A stretch of DNA of 13,096 nucleotides from DATJZH01 sp035499215. GTDB lineage: Bacteria > Actinomycetota > Actinomycetes > Streptosporangiales > Streptosporangiaceae. The stretch covers positions 1 to 13,096 of the forward strand of contig DATJZH010000302.1 in NCBI GenBank assembly GCA_035499215.1, read 5' to 3'. The position numbers and the translations under genes were made by a program. The notes under the pieces are model-generated. The model did not search any database. It was given only the letters and a program-made list of their open reading frames with translations, and was not told the DNA's origin. Of this stretch, positions 8,601-13,096 are shown piece after piece; the stretch's first letter is position 1, and each line of letters begins with the position of its first letter.

Positions 8601-10086
8601 CGAGCTGGCCGCGGCAACCGACGTGGCCGAGGTGCTCAGCGCGGCGCTGGCGCAGATGCGCCAGGCATTCGACGCCACGCGCGCGGTCGCGGCGATCTGG
8701 CGCTGGCCTGGCCAGGTGCTGGTCGCGGGCCTGCCCGAGGCCGGGGGCTGGGCGGAGCTGGACGAGAGCGCCAGGAACGGCCTGGAGGAAGCGCGAAAAT
8801 GGCAGCTGCCGCATGATCCCGTCGAGGCCGGCGGTCATCGCGGCCAGGCCGCAAGCGTCGCGGCCGCGCTGGCGGTGGGTGACGCGCAGGCTGCCGTCTG
8901 GCTGGACCGCGGCGCCAGCGGCCGGCTGGACCGGCGTGACCTGGCGCTGTTCGGCGTGCTGTGCACCCACCTCGAGCACGCGCTGGCCCGGGCCCTGCAC
9001 TATGAGCAGGCCCGCGATGTCGCGCTGGCCCTGCAGCACGCGATTCTCGGGCCGCTGGTCCTGCCCGCCGGTTTCGCCGTGCGCTACGAGCCGGCGGTGC
9101 GCCCGCTGGAGGTGGGCGGCGACTGGTACGACGTGGTGGCCCTGACCGGCGGCCGCATCGGCATCGTCGTCGGCGACTGCGTCGGCCGGGGCCTGGAGGC
9201 GGCAGCGGTCATGGGCCAGCTGCGCAGCGCCTGCCGGGCGCTGCTGCTGCGCACCGCGGGGCCCGCGCAGGTGCTCACCGACCTGGACAATTTCGCGCAC
9301 CGGATCCCCGGCGCGGTATGCACTACCGTGTTCTGCGCGATCATCGACGCCGTCTCGGCCACCATCTGCTACAGCAGCGCCGGGCACCCGCCCGCCATCC
9401 TGGCTCATCCCGGCAGTGACGACTACGCGCTGCTCGACCGGGCAATGTCAGTTCCGCTGGCGGTGCTGGTCGGCGAGGACCGGCCGGAAGCGACAGCGCG
9501 GCTGAGCCAGGGCGCGTCCTTGCTGCTGTATACCGACGGGCTGGTCGAGCGGCGCGGTGCCCGGCTGGACGAGGGCATCAGCCAGGCCGGACGGCTGCTG
9601 CGCCGGCACCTCGGCTGCACGCCGGACGAGCTGGCCGACCGGATCATGGCTGGCCTGGCGCCGGCCGGGGGAGAGGACGACGTGGCGGTGCTCACCTACC
9701 GGCTGCCGCCGCGCCCGCTGCATCTGATCGTACGGGCCGATCCCACCCGGCTGGCCGGGATGCGGCGCAGGCTGCAGCGGTGGCTGACCTCCGCCGCGGT
9801 GCCGCCCGCGGTGATGGGCCAGGTGGTCGTGTCGGTGAGCGAAGCGTGCGCCAACGCCATCGAGCATGCCTATGCCAGCGACTGCGCGCGCGAGGTCGAG
9901 GTGACCGCCCGGCTCGATGACCGGAGGATAGAGATCGTCATCGCCGATACCAGCACCTGGAAGCCGTCGCAGGCGGGCCGGTCAGACCGGGGCCGGGGCC
10001 TGACCATGATGCGGGCTTTCATGGATGAGGTCCATGTCGATCCGAGTCCGTCGGGCAGCACGGTGCGGATGATCAAGGGTTTCTGA
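5695..10086 (+). CDS. Hybrid histidine kinase-receiver-PP2C phosphatase-RsbW fusion
   Basis: This is a 1463-residue multidomain protein with no obvious membrane segments. In order it has: PAS (about 39-180); GAF (about 181-402), split by a Gly-rich stretch and ALPDT repeats; HisKA with SNISHEFRTPL (phospho-acceptor H420); HATPase_c (N box N535/N539, G1 DTGIGI at D566, G2 GSGIGLALV, to about 640); receiver (about 710-825; D715/D716, phospho-acceptor D758, K810); PAS (about 836-960); GAF (about 962-1100); SpoIIE-type PP2C (about 1110-1340; metal ligands D1143, D1161 and the EDD at 1327-1329; also AGHPPAIL and YTDGLVE); and RsbW-like HATPase_c_2 (about 1344-1460; E1383, N1387). The last domain's G1 box is divergent (DTSTW). 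All other catalytic motifs look intact. It could couple a two-component signal to phosphorylation and dephosphorylation of STAS proteins. ATG 5695 is preferred; GTG 5683 is an alternative. The STAS gene follows after 2 nt. Confidence 0.92.
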   Translation: MTVDTSGRPGPGAPTRPAASSEITRPASGAICPLIEALDWAATPLGPRPDWPPSLRTAVDICLASLVPMAIFWGPEFRLIYNDAYVPILGSKHPRSLGQPGRDCWAEIWPVIGPMLEQVRQAGAATFRADQPLTVQRAGYREEAYFTFSFSPIRACGGEVGGALCAVTETTERVLAARRGATLQRLGAIRGAEASPAQACRAAMTVLAGNQADVPFALACLLTDDSGGTEMVSSGEFAAGPALTELVTDGPVSRHVCEVLETQQPQLITGLAGRLRAVAAGGPGGGAGGPGGAAAGPGDRGAALPDTALPDTALPDTALPDTALPDTALPDTALLLPLGAAGPQRPGGAAGGGRPAGVLCCAVSPHRLLDDDYRAFFDQVAGLLAALVADARSWAAQRARGQKLAELDRAKTAFFSNISHEFRTPLALIMGPLEELRTSLPADADLALAVELEVMHRNGLRLGKLVNTLLEFSRIEAGRARASYEPVNLAAMTADLASVFRAAVERAGLGYEVDCQALPEPVYLDREMWEKVVLNLLSNALKFTFDGSIRVSVHAEHGQAVLQVTDTGIGIPAHELPRLFERFHRIEQSRARSNDGSGIGLALVRDIVALHGGSIAAASTVDAGTTVTVRLRLGCAHLPADQLAARAAQAPVAAASLPSVSAAAVPFIQEALSWPAAAGAAPPPDPADQAARAQSSGQASGGALGSGRSRILIADDHADMRDYLKRLLSPRYLVQTATDGVSALAAARAEHPDLIISDVMMPEADGITLVGALRGSSATAAIPVLLLSARAGQDAIAEGLEAGADDYLPKPFSPRELLARIATNLELARLRGREAAFRRALMHSLQEGFFLADHNGVVTEVNDAFGDITGYGPEGAPYPLPYPWLPDAERDEENWKLHMRIVEEALREDGGQYTVPIRRRDGRLIWATATVRIIPAAHAGSKIRLGTLRDVTAEREAAERDAAVSRLAAELAAATDVAEVLSAALAQMRQAFDATRAVAAIWRWPGQVLVAGLPEAGGWAELDESARNGLEEARKWQLPHDPVEAGGHRGQAASVAAALAVGDAQAAVWLDRGASGRLDRRDLALFGVLCTHLEHALARALHYEQARDVALALQHAILGPLVLPAGFAVRYEPAVRPLEVGGDWYDVVALTGGRIGIVVGDCVGRGLEAAAVMGQLRSACRALLLRTAGPAQVLTDLDNFAHRIPGAVCTTVFCAIIDAVSATICYSSAGHPPAILAHPGSDDYALLDRAMSVPLAVLVGEDRPEATARLSQGASLLLYTDGLVERRGARLDEGISQAGRLLRRHLGCTPDELADRIMAGLAPAGGEDDVAVLTYRLPPRPLHLIVRADPTRLAGMRRRLQRWLTSAAVPPAVMGQVVVSVSEACANAIEHAYASDCAREVEVTARLDDRRIEIVIADTSTWKPSQAGRSDRGRGLTMMRAFMDEVHVDPSPSGSTVRMIKGF
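6601..6690 (+). repeat. 15-bp tandem repeat, 6 copies, in frame (ALPDT)
   Basis: Six head-to-tail 15-bp units encode ALPDT six times (residues 303-332). Five copies are identical and the sixth differs only in its last base (silent). A Gly/Pro-rich segment (6529-6600) precedes it. Together they form a flexible insert inside the first GAF domain, between ITGLAGRLRAV and the strand ALLLPLG. Near-perfect identity implies recent expansion. Confidence 0.95.
10075..10079 (+). promoter_or_regulatory. Ribosome binding site for the STAS gene
   Basis: AAGGG lies 9 nt before the ATG at 10089 and inside the last codons of the giant fusion gene. This suggests the STAS protein is made by coupled translation with its probable kinase/phosphatase. 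Confidence 0.5.
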
Positions 10087-10088
10087 CG

Positions 10089-10418
10089 ATGAGCAAGGCA
10101 TTCCGTGCCCTCATCCGCCACGGTGACGGCGCGGGCGGCGCGGGCGGCGACCCTGTCGTCACCGTGGAAGGCGAGATCGACCTGCACACCGCAAGCCAGC
10201 TCGACGACGCGCTGCGCGCCGCGGCCGAGCGGAACGAGCGGATCACCGTCGACCTGTCCGGCGTGCAGTACCTGGACAGCGCCGCCGTCCGGGTGCTGTT
10301 CCTGCATGCGGCGCGGCTCAAGCTCGTCCTCGTGGTGCCGCAGGACAGCATCGTCTACCCGGTCATCAGCGTCTGCGGGCTCGGCCGGGTGGCGACGGTG
10401 CGCACGGTCCGAGCCTGA
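10089..10418 (+). CDS. Stand-alone STAS anti-sigma factor antagonist
   Basis: This 109-residue single STAS domain, the usual length for RsbV/SpoIIAA-type antagonists, has VEGEIDLHTASQLDDALR near the N-terminus and VDLSGVQYLDSAAVRVLF in the centre. The Asp-Ser pair that is phosphorylated in SpoIIAA/RsbV is present (LDS), although the usual following Ser/Thr-Gly is Ala-Ala. Of the three STAS domains in the window, this one best fits a reversible phospho-switch. It starts 2 nt after the fusion gene that carries both a PP2C phosphatase and an RsbW-like kinase, so it is probably their substrate (inference from position). It is the last gene of the operon. The C-terminal part (about 85-109) is less typical. 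Confidence 0.92.
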   Translation: MSKAFRALIRHGDGAGGAGGDPVVTVEGEIDLHTASQLDDALRAAAERNERITVDLSGVQYLDSAAVRVLFLHAARLKLVLVVPQDSIVYPVISVCGLGRVATVRTVRA

Positions 10419-10480
10419 ACGGCGCACACGAGCGGCCAGTCGTGGGTTGACGAAGCCGGCCGGTGTGTGAAGCTTGGCAT

Positions 10481-10771
10481 GTGAGCGATCCCGCCGCACT
10501 GCCAAGCTGGGAGGGCCAGGCCGAGCGGGTCTACGCGAACGCGATGAACATCGGCGGCGGCGCGTTCGACGTCGTGCTCATCTTCGGGCAGCAGCACCCC
10601 CCGCCAGGCGGCTCGGATCAGGAGCCGAAGATCGAGGAGGTTGTCCGCGTCTGCATGAGCTGGGGACATGCCAAGTCCATGATTCCCCTGCTGGCCAGGA
10701 TGGTTGCGGACTACGAATCGAAGTTCGGCAATGTCCCGGCCCCCGGCTTCGACGACAACTGGAGAGGATGA
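10481..10771 (+). CDS. DUF3467 family small protein
   Basis: This protein of about 96 residues resembles the DUF3467 family: VYANAMNIGGGAFDVVLIFG, then a Pro/Gly loop, RVCMSWGHAKSMIPLLARM and a final YESKFGNV. Family members are small soluble proteins of about 90-110 residues with no established function. The GTG at 10481 gives an N-terminus MSDPAALPSW; an in-frame GTG at 10463 would add six residues and is equally possible on sequence alone. The gene begins some 60 nt after the signalling operon and is not clearly part of it. Its last 61 nt overlap the end of the convergent DoxX-like gene. Confidence 0.78.
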   Translation: MSDPAALPSWEGQAERVYANAMNIGGGAFDVVLIFGQQHPPPGGSDQEPKIEEVVRVCMSWGHAKSMIPLLARMVADYESKFGNVPAPGFDDNWRG

Positions 10772-11217
10772 GCCATGACCAGTGGTGGGGTCGACGTCTG
10801 ACGCAGCGTGCGGCGGCTGGGGGGTCGTAGCGCCCAGGACAGCACGGTCAGGACGGTCAGGACTGCCAGCAGGTCCACCTCGCCAAGCGCGTAGCCGGTG
10901 GTCAGATGGGACACGATGGCCCCGGTGTAGGTAAAGAAGGCGCCCGCGTAGGCCCATTCCTTGACCAGTGGACGACGGGGGATGAGCAGGGCAAAGGCAC
11001 CCAGCACCTTCCAGGTTCCCAGCAGCACCAGGAAATAAGACGGATACTCCAGATGCGTCACCAGGTCGGCGACGAAGGGAAGACGCGCGATATCCCAGAT
11101 ACCGCCGAGTGCCAGTTCGCCTGCCACTACTGCGGTGGCTAGCCAGTAGCCGACCGGCCGCCAGCACGGGAATCCATGGCGGCTGGCGAAGGCCGACGAT
11201 TCGGTTCGGGTGTACAT
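10711..11217 (-). CDS. DoxX-like four-helix membrane protein
   Basis: This 168-residue protein has four hydrophobic segments: YWLATAVVAGELALGG, YFLVLLGTWKVLGAFALLI, AYAGAFFTYTGAIVSHL and DLLAVLTVLTVLSWAL. The spacing and the TWKVLGAFALLIPRRPLVKEWAY stretch fit the DoxX-like family of inner-membrane proteins, whose role is poorly defined (redox or quinone-related roles are proposed for some). I chose the ATG at 11215-11217 because a strong SD (AGAGGA, complement of 11225-11230) lies 7 nt upstream; an open frame continues to 11277 without such support. It lies 76 bp downstream of the TetR gene on the same strand and is likely co-transcribed and controlled by it. After the last helix about 30 residues run on into DNA that also encodes the end of the DUF3467 protein. 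This tail may be a late stop-codon loss. Confidence 0.85.
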   Translation of the reverse strand: MYTRTESSAFASRHGFPCWRPVGYWLATAVVAGELALGGIWDIARLPFVADLVTHLEYPSYFLVLLGTWKVLGAFALLIPRRPLVKEWAYAGAFFTYTGAIVSHLTTGYALGEVDLLAVLTVLTVLSWALRPPSRRTLRQTSTPPLVMAHPLQLSSKPGAGTLPNFDS

Positions 11218-11224
11218 TCCGGTG

Positions 11225-11230
11225 TCCTCT
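11225..11230 (-). promoter_or_regulatory. Ribosome binding site for the DoxX-like gene
   Basis: Read on the - strand this is AGAGGA, 7 nt before the ATG at 11217. It decides the start in favour of the shorter, 168-residue product. Confidence 0.7.
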
Positions 11231-11293
11231 CTTGTTGATCTGGCGTCCGGGGCAGAGCGGGGCGCGACCCGGCACAACAGCTGCGGCAGTGGC

Positions 11294-11965
11294 CTACGCG
11301 GGTGCTCGGCTAGTCGGCGGGGGAAGCAGCTGGTCGATGAGGATTCCCCTGAGCCATCGTTCGTACCGCTGGGGGGCCCAGCCTCGGTCGCCGACGAGCA
11401 GCCGGTAGACCTCGGGGGACATGAGTGCGTGGATGATGTCCGCCGCGTCGCGCTCGCGCAGCTGCGGCCGTAGGGCGCCAGCGCGGGCTAGGGAACGCGC
11501 GATCCGCTCCTGGCCCTGTTGCCTGTGTCGCGTCTGCTCGGCGAGCAGCGCGGCAGCGTCAGGATCGGCGCCTGCCGCGCTGACGAGGATCTGGTGAATG
11601 GGTCCGGTCCTCGACATGATCCCGCGGGTGATGCCCGCGAACCCCGACAGCTGGTTCCGGGGGTCTGGGTCGGCAAGGAGGGTACGGACGTGGGGCCGGT
11701 CCTGCAGCGGGACGGCCTCGTCGTCACCGGCTATGGAGACGTCGAGCAGCACCTTGAGGATCCCGAGCTTCGAGGAGAACAGCCGGTACACGGTCGCAGG
11801 CGGGACATCCGACAGGTCGCTGATGGCGTCGATCGTCGTTGCGGCGTACCCGCGTTCGAGGAAAAGGGCCCGCGCGGCCTGCGCCACCGCGGCGCGAGCC
11901 AGGCGGGTCCGTGCCTGGCCGCCCGTGCCGCTGTCCGAGCGGCGACGGCTTACATCGGTAGCCAT
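11294..11965 (-). CDS. TetR-family transcriptional regulator
   Basis: This 223-residue protein has an N-terminal TetR-type helix-turn-helix (about residues 19-66). It contains AAVAQAARALFLERGYAATT, IDAISDLSDVPPATVYRLF and SSKLGILKVLLD, the classic pattern with Tyr in the recognition helix. A helical ligand-binding domain follows (residues about 70-215) with MSRTGPIHQILVSAAGADP and YRLLVGDRGWAPQRYERWL. The class usually represses transcription and is released by a small ligand; the ligand here is unknown. The start at 11965 gives an N-terminal basic arm (MATDVSRRRSDSG). No SD is visible before it. A palindrome lies 14 bp upstream, so the gene is probably autoregulated. It probably also controls the DoxX-like gene 76 bp downstream. 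Confidence 0.93.
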   Translation of the reverse strand: MATDVSRRRSDSGTGGQARTRLARAAVAQAARALFLERGYAATTIDAISDLSDVPPATVYRLFSSKLGILKVLLDVSIAGDDEAVPLQDRPHVRTLLADPDPRNQLSGFAGITRGIMSRTGPIHQILVSAAGADPDAAALLAEQTRHRQQGQERIARSLARAGALRPQLRERDAADIIHALMSPEVYRLLVGDRGWAPQRYERWLRGILIDQLLPPPTSRAPA

Positions 11966-11979
11966 GCTTGTGAGACTAC

Positions 11980-11998
11980 TACTCTCAGATTGAGAGTA
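11980..11998. promoter_or_regulatory. TetR operator-like palindrome
   Basis: TACTCTCA (11980-11987) and TGAGAGTA (11991-11998) are a perfect 8-bp inverted repeat around a 3-bp centre. With three mismatches the dyad extends to 15-bp arms (11973-12005). Size, symmetry and position (14 bp before the TetR start) are typical of a TetR homodimer site overlapping its own promoter. Its AT-richness stands out against the surrounding GC-rich DNA. Confidence 0.8.
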
Positions 11999-12005
11999 CT
12001 ACTAT

Positions 12006-12232
12006 CGAATCGGCCAGGGTGGCGGGGCGCCCACGGCGGACCACTCGGGCTTGGTGTCACGGAGGCAGCGGTGCACCAGTGAGCCCGGGCCTGGCGCATG
12101 GGCCGTGGGCGTGCTGCGCGCATGCCTGGCCCTCCAGCCCGCCCTCGCGGCCGGGCTGGTCACTGGCCTGCTCGCCGAAGGTCAGCCTGACCAGGCATGG
12201 CAGGCCGGCCTTGACTATGCCGACACACGCTC
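12006..12232. other. Region without a recognised gene, upstream of transposase remnants
   Basis: One frame (from GTG 12051) reads plausibly as protein for about 60 codons, including VGVLRACLALQPALAAGLV and GLLAEGQPDQAWQAGLDYAD, with GC-rich third positions. It then runs into unrelated transposase debris in other frames. It may be the surviving start of a disrupted gene, or a chance open frame in GC-rich DNA. I recognise no domain. Confidence 0.35.
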
Positions 12233-12366
12233 ATGGACCTCGGCGAGCGGAGCGATGGCCTCGACGCCGTCTTCAGCGCGGCCGGCATCCAGATCATCAC
12301 CACGCCCGCCGGGGCGCCGAGGGCAACGCGATTTGCGAGCGGTGGAGCGAGTGCACCGACCGCGTC
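12233..12366 (+). pseudogene. Integrase-core transposase remnant (IS3/IS481-like), frameshifted
   Basis: Two adjacent frames together reproduce the C-terminal part of an rve-type integrase core. GLDAVFSAAGIQIITTP and AGAPR (to about 12322) are in one frame, and NAICERW then ECTDRV (12325-12366) in the next. This corresponds to the family pattern AGI-x-x-x-x-P-x-x-x-PRANAxxERxxxxxRRECxDR, in which the Glu of CER is the third catalytic acid. A single missing base in the Ala codon between PR and NAICER explains the shift. A short in-frame loss between ERW and ECTDR is also implied. The rest of the transposase and any terminal inverted repeats are not visible. It is non-functional debris. Confidence 0.7.
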
Positions 12367-12428
12367 CAGCCTTCCGGCACGGCACCATCACCCTCCCCTC
12401 CCGCCCTCGGCGCAAGTCGGCGGCTGGG

Positions 12429-12614
12429 CGGGTGGCAATGCGCGCCGACGCCGGGTACTTCGCCGGTGCACTTGCCCGCGCCGCCCACGACGAGCACGTC
12501 AGCTTCGCGATCGGCGCCAAGCGGATCGCCTCGCTGTGGCGGCTGCTGGCCGGCATCGCTGAAGGCGACTGGCGCGACGCGACCGAGATGGACGGCGCGC
12601 AGGTCGCGGTGGCT
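12429..12614 (+). pseudogene. IS1380-like transposase fragment
   Basis: In one frame the segment reads RVAMRADAGYFAGALARAAH, then FAIGAKRIASLWRLLAGIA and DWRDATEMDGAQVAVA. This matches my recollection of the central part of actinobacterial IS1380-family DDE transposases, where the Asp of RAD(S/A)G is catalytic. The homologous reading stops abruptly: the frame ends a few codons later at 12641 in unrelated sequence, and the N- and C-terminal parts of the transposase are missing. It belongs to a different transposase family from the fragment just upstream, so the region has taken at least two insertions or rearrangements. Confidence 0.65.
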
Positions 12615-12701
12615 GCGGCCCCTGGTTCGGCCTCTGGCTGACCACGCCGGGCACGGTCCCCGAAGCCGACGAGGCGGCACTGGACCCGCTATCGTGACGG
12701 G

Positions 12702-13096
12702 ATGTCACGTAAGCGCGGCAGGAGCACAAGGCAAGGGCGCAGCGGAAGCAGGCGGGCCTGGAGTCCTCCGCCAGCCCGTATGGAGCGCCCTGGAGCGGAC
12801 GAAGACATCGCCGATTTCACGGACAACCCGGACGACGCGCGGCTGACCGTGACCGCCAGGCTTGTCGTCCGGGTCACCAGGCCGGAGATCCTCCGCAAGC
12901 ATGCCGCCGACGCGCAGCGCGCCGTGGCCGAGGTCCACAGTCCGGGCGACTTCGGAGAGTTCGCCTATCTCGCGGTGACATCGGAGGGCCTGGACGAGAT
13001 CGCCGAGGGTCCGGCCGGGCAGCTCAGGTTCCTGCTCAACGCCAGCGACGTGATCGGCGGTATCCGCGGCATCGCGGTAGAGGAGTCCGATCTGTC
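12702..13096 (+). CDS. Hypothetical protein, 3' end beyond the window
   Basis: An open frame starts at ATG 12702 and is still open at the last base, giving at least 131 residues. It begins with a strongly basic, Arg/Ser-rich segment (MSRKRGRSTRQGRSGSRRAW). From residue 27 it changes to an acidic, soluble-looking protein: MERPGADEDIADFTDNPDD, LTVTARLVVRVTRPEILRKH, FAYLAVTSEGLDEIAEGP, IGGIRGIAVEESDL. Third codon positions are GC-rich as in the other genes, supporting real coding. A second ATG at 12780 marks the change of composition and could be the true start. I recognise no family. Neighbouring transposase debris lies just upstream, so its promoter region may be rearranged. Confidence 0.6.
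   Translation, partial: MSRKRGRSTRQGRSGSRRAWSPPPARMERPGADEDIADFTDNPDDARLTVTARLVVRVTRPEILRKHAADAQRAVAEVHSPGDFGEFAYLAVTSEGLDEIAEGPAGQLRFLLNASDVIGGIRGIAVEESDL

Noticed and set aside
5662..9408. A very long (1248-codon) open frame on the - strand opposite the fusion gene
   Set aside because: Its translation is Arg/Gln/Gly/His-rich with no domain, as expected antisense to a GC-rich gene whose + strand frame carries many intact motifs.
10419..10480. Rho-independent terminator after the signalling operon
   Set aside because: I see only short GC-rich self-complementary bits (around GCCGGCCGG) and no stable stem followed by a T run.
12019..12846. A 275-codon + strand frame through the transposase debris
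   Set aside because: Only a short piece (NAICERW..ECTDRV) resembles a protein family, and that belongs to a frameshifted integrase core; the rest is low complexity and switches frame relative to the IS1380-like piece.

Overview
The window is GC-rich throughout, with codons ending mostly in G or C and Ala/Gly/Pro/Arg-rich proteins. The gene families present (LAL-type LuxR regulators, PAS-ANTAR, MEDS, SpoIIE/RsbW/STAS partner-switching proteins, DUF3467, TetR-DoxX) suggest a high-GC actinomycete with a large signalling repertoire. The species cannot be told from the sequence alone.

Positions 1-229 are non-coding leader. From 230 to 10418 six genes lie head to tail on the + strand, with overlaps of 29, 11 and 1 nt and gaps of 19 and 2 nt, so they are probably one translationally coupled operon. 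They encode: a LAL-like LuxR regulator whose ATPase core is degenerate (230-2722); a PAS-ANTAR-STAS protein (2694-3923); a MEDS-STAS protein (3913-4737); a MEDS-RsbW-like ATPase protein (4737-5675); a 1463-residue protein combining PAS, GAF, histidine kinase, receiver, PAS, GAF, SpoIIE-type PP2C phosphatase and RsbW-like kinase (5695-10086); and a stand-alone STAS protein (10089-10418). Together these are the parts of a partner-switching circuit: two RsbW-like kinases, one PP2C phosphatase and three STAS domains. A two-component phosphorelay, two MEDS sensors, an RNA-binding ANTAR domain and a DNA-binding LuxR domain are attached to it. No sigma factor is encoded in the window, so the final target is unknown. 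Four of these reading frames or linkers carry short tandem repeats whose period is a multiple of 3.

Positions 10481-12005 are ordinary accessory genes: a DUF3467 protein (+), and on the - strand a TetR regulator followed by a four-helix DoxX-like membrane protein. A perfect 8-bp-arm palindrome lies just upstream of the TetR start and is a likely autoregulatory operator. The DoxX-like and DUF3467 genes converge and overlap by 61 bp.

Positions 12006-12700 hold no intact gene that I recognise. They contain decayed fragments of two unrelated transposases: an integrase-core (IS3/IS481-like) piece broken by a frameshift, and an IS1380-like piece. After them an open reading frame starts at 12702 and runs off the end of the window; its product is unrecognised.
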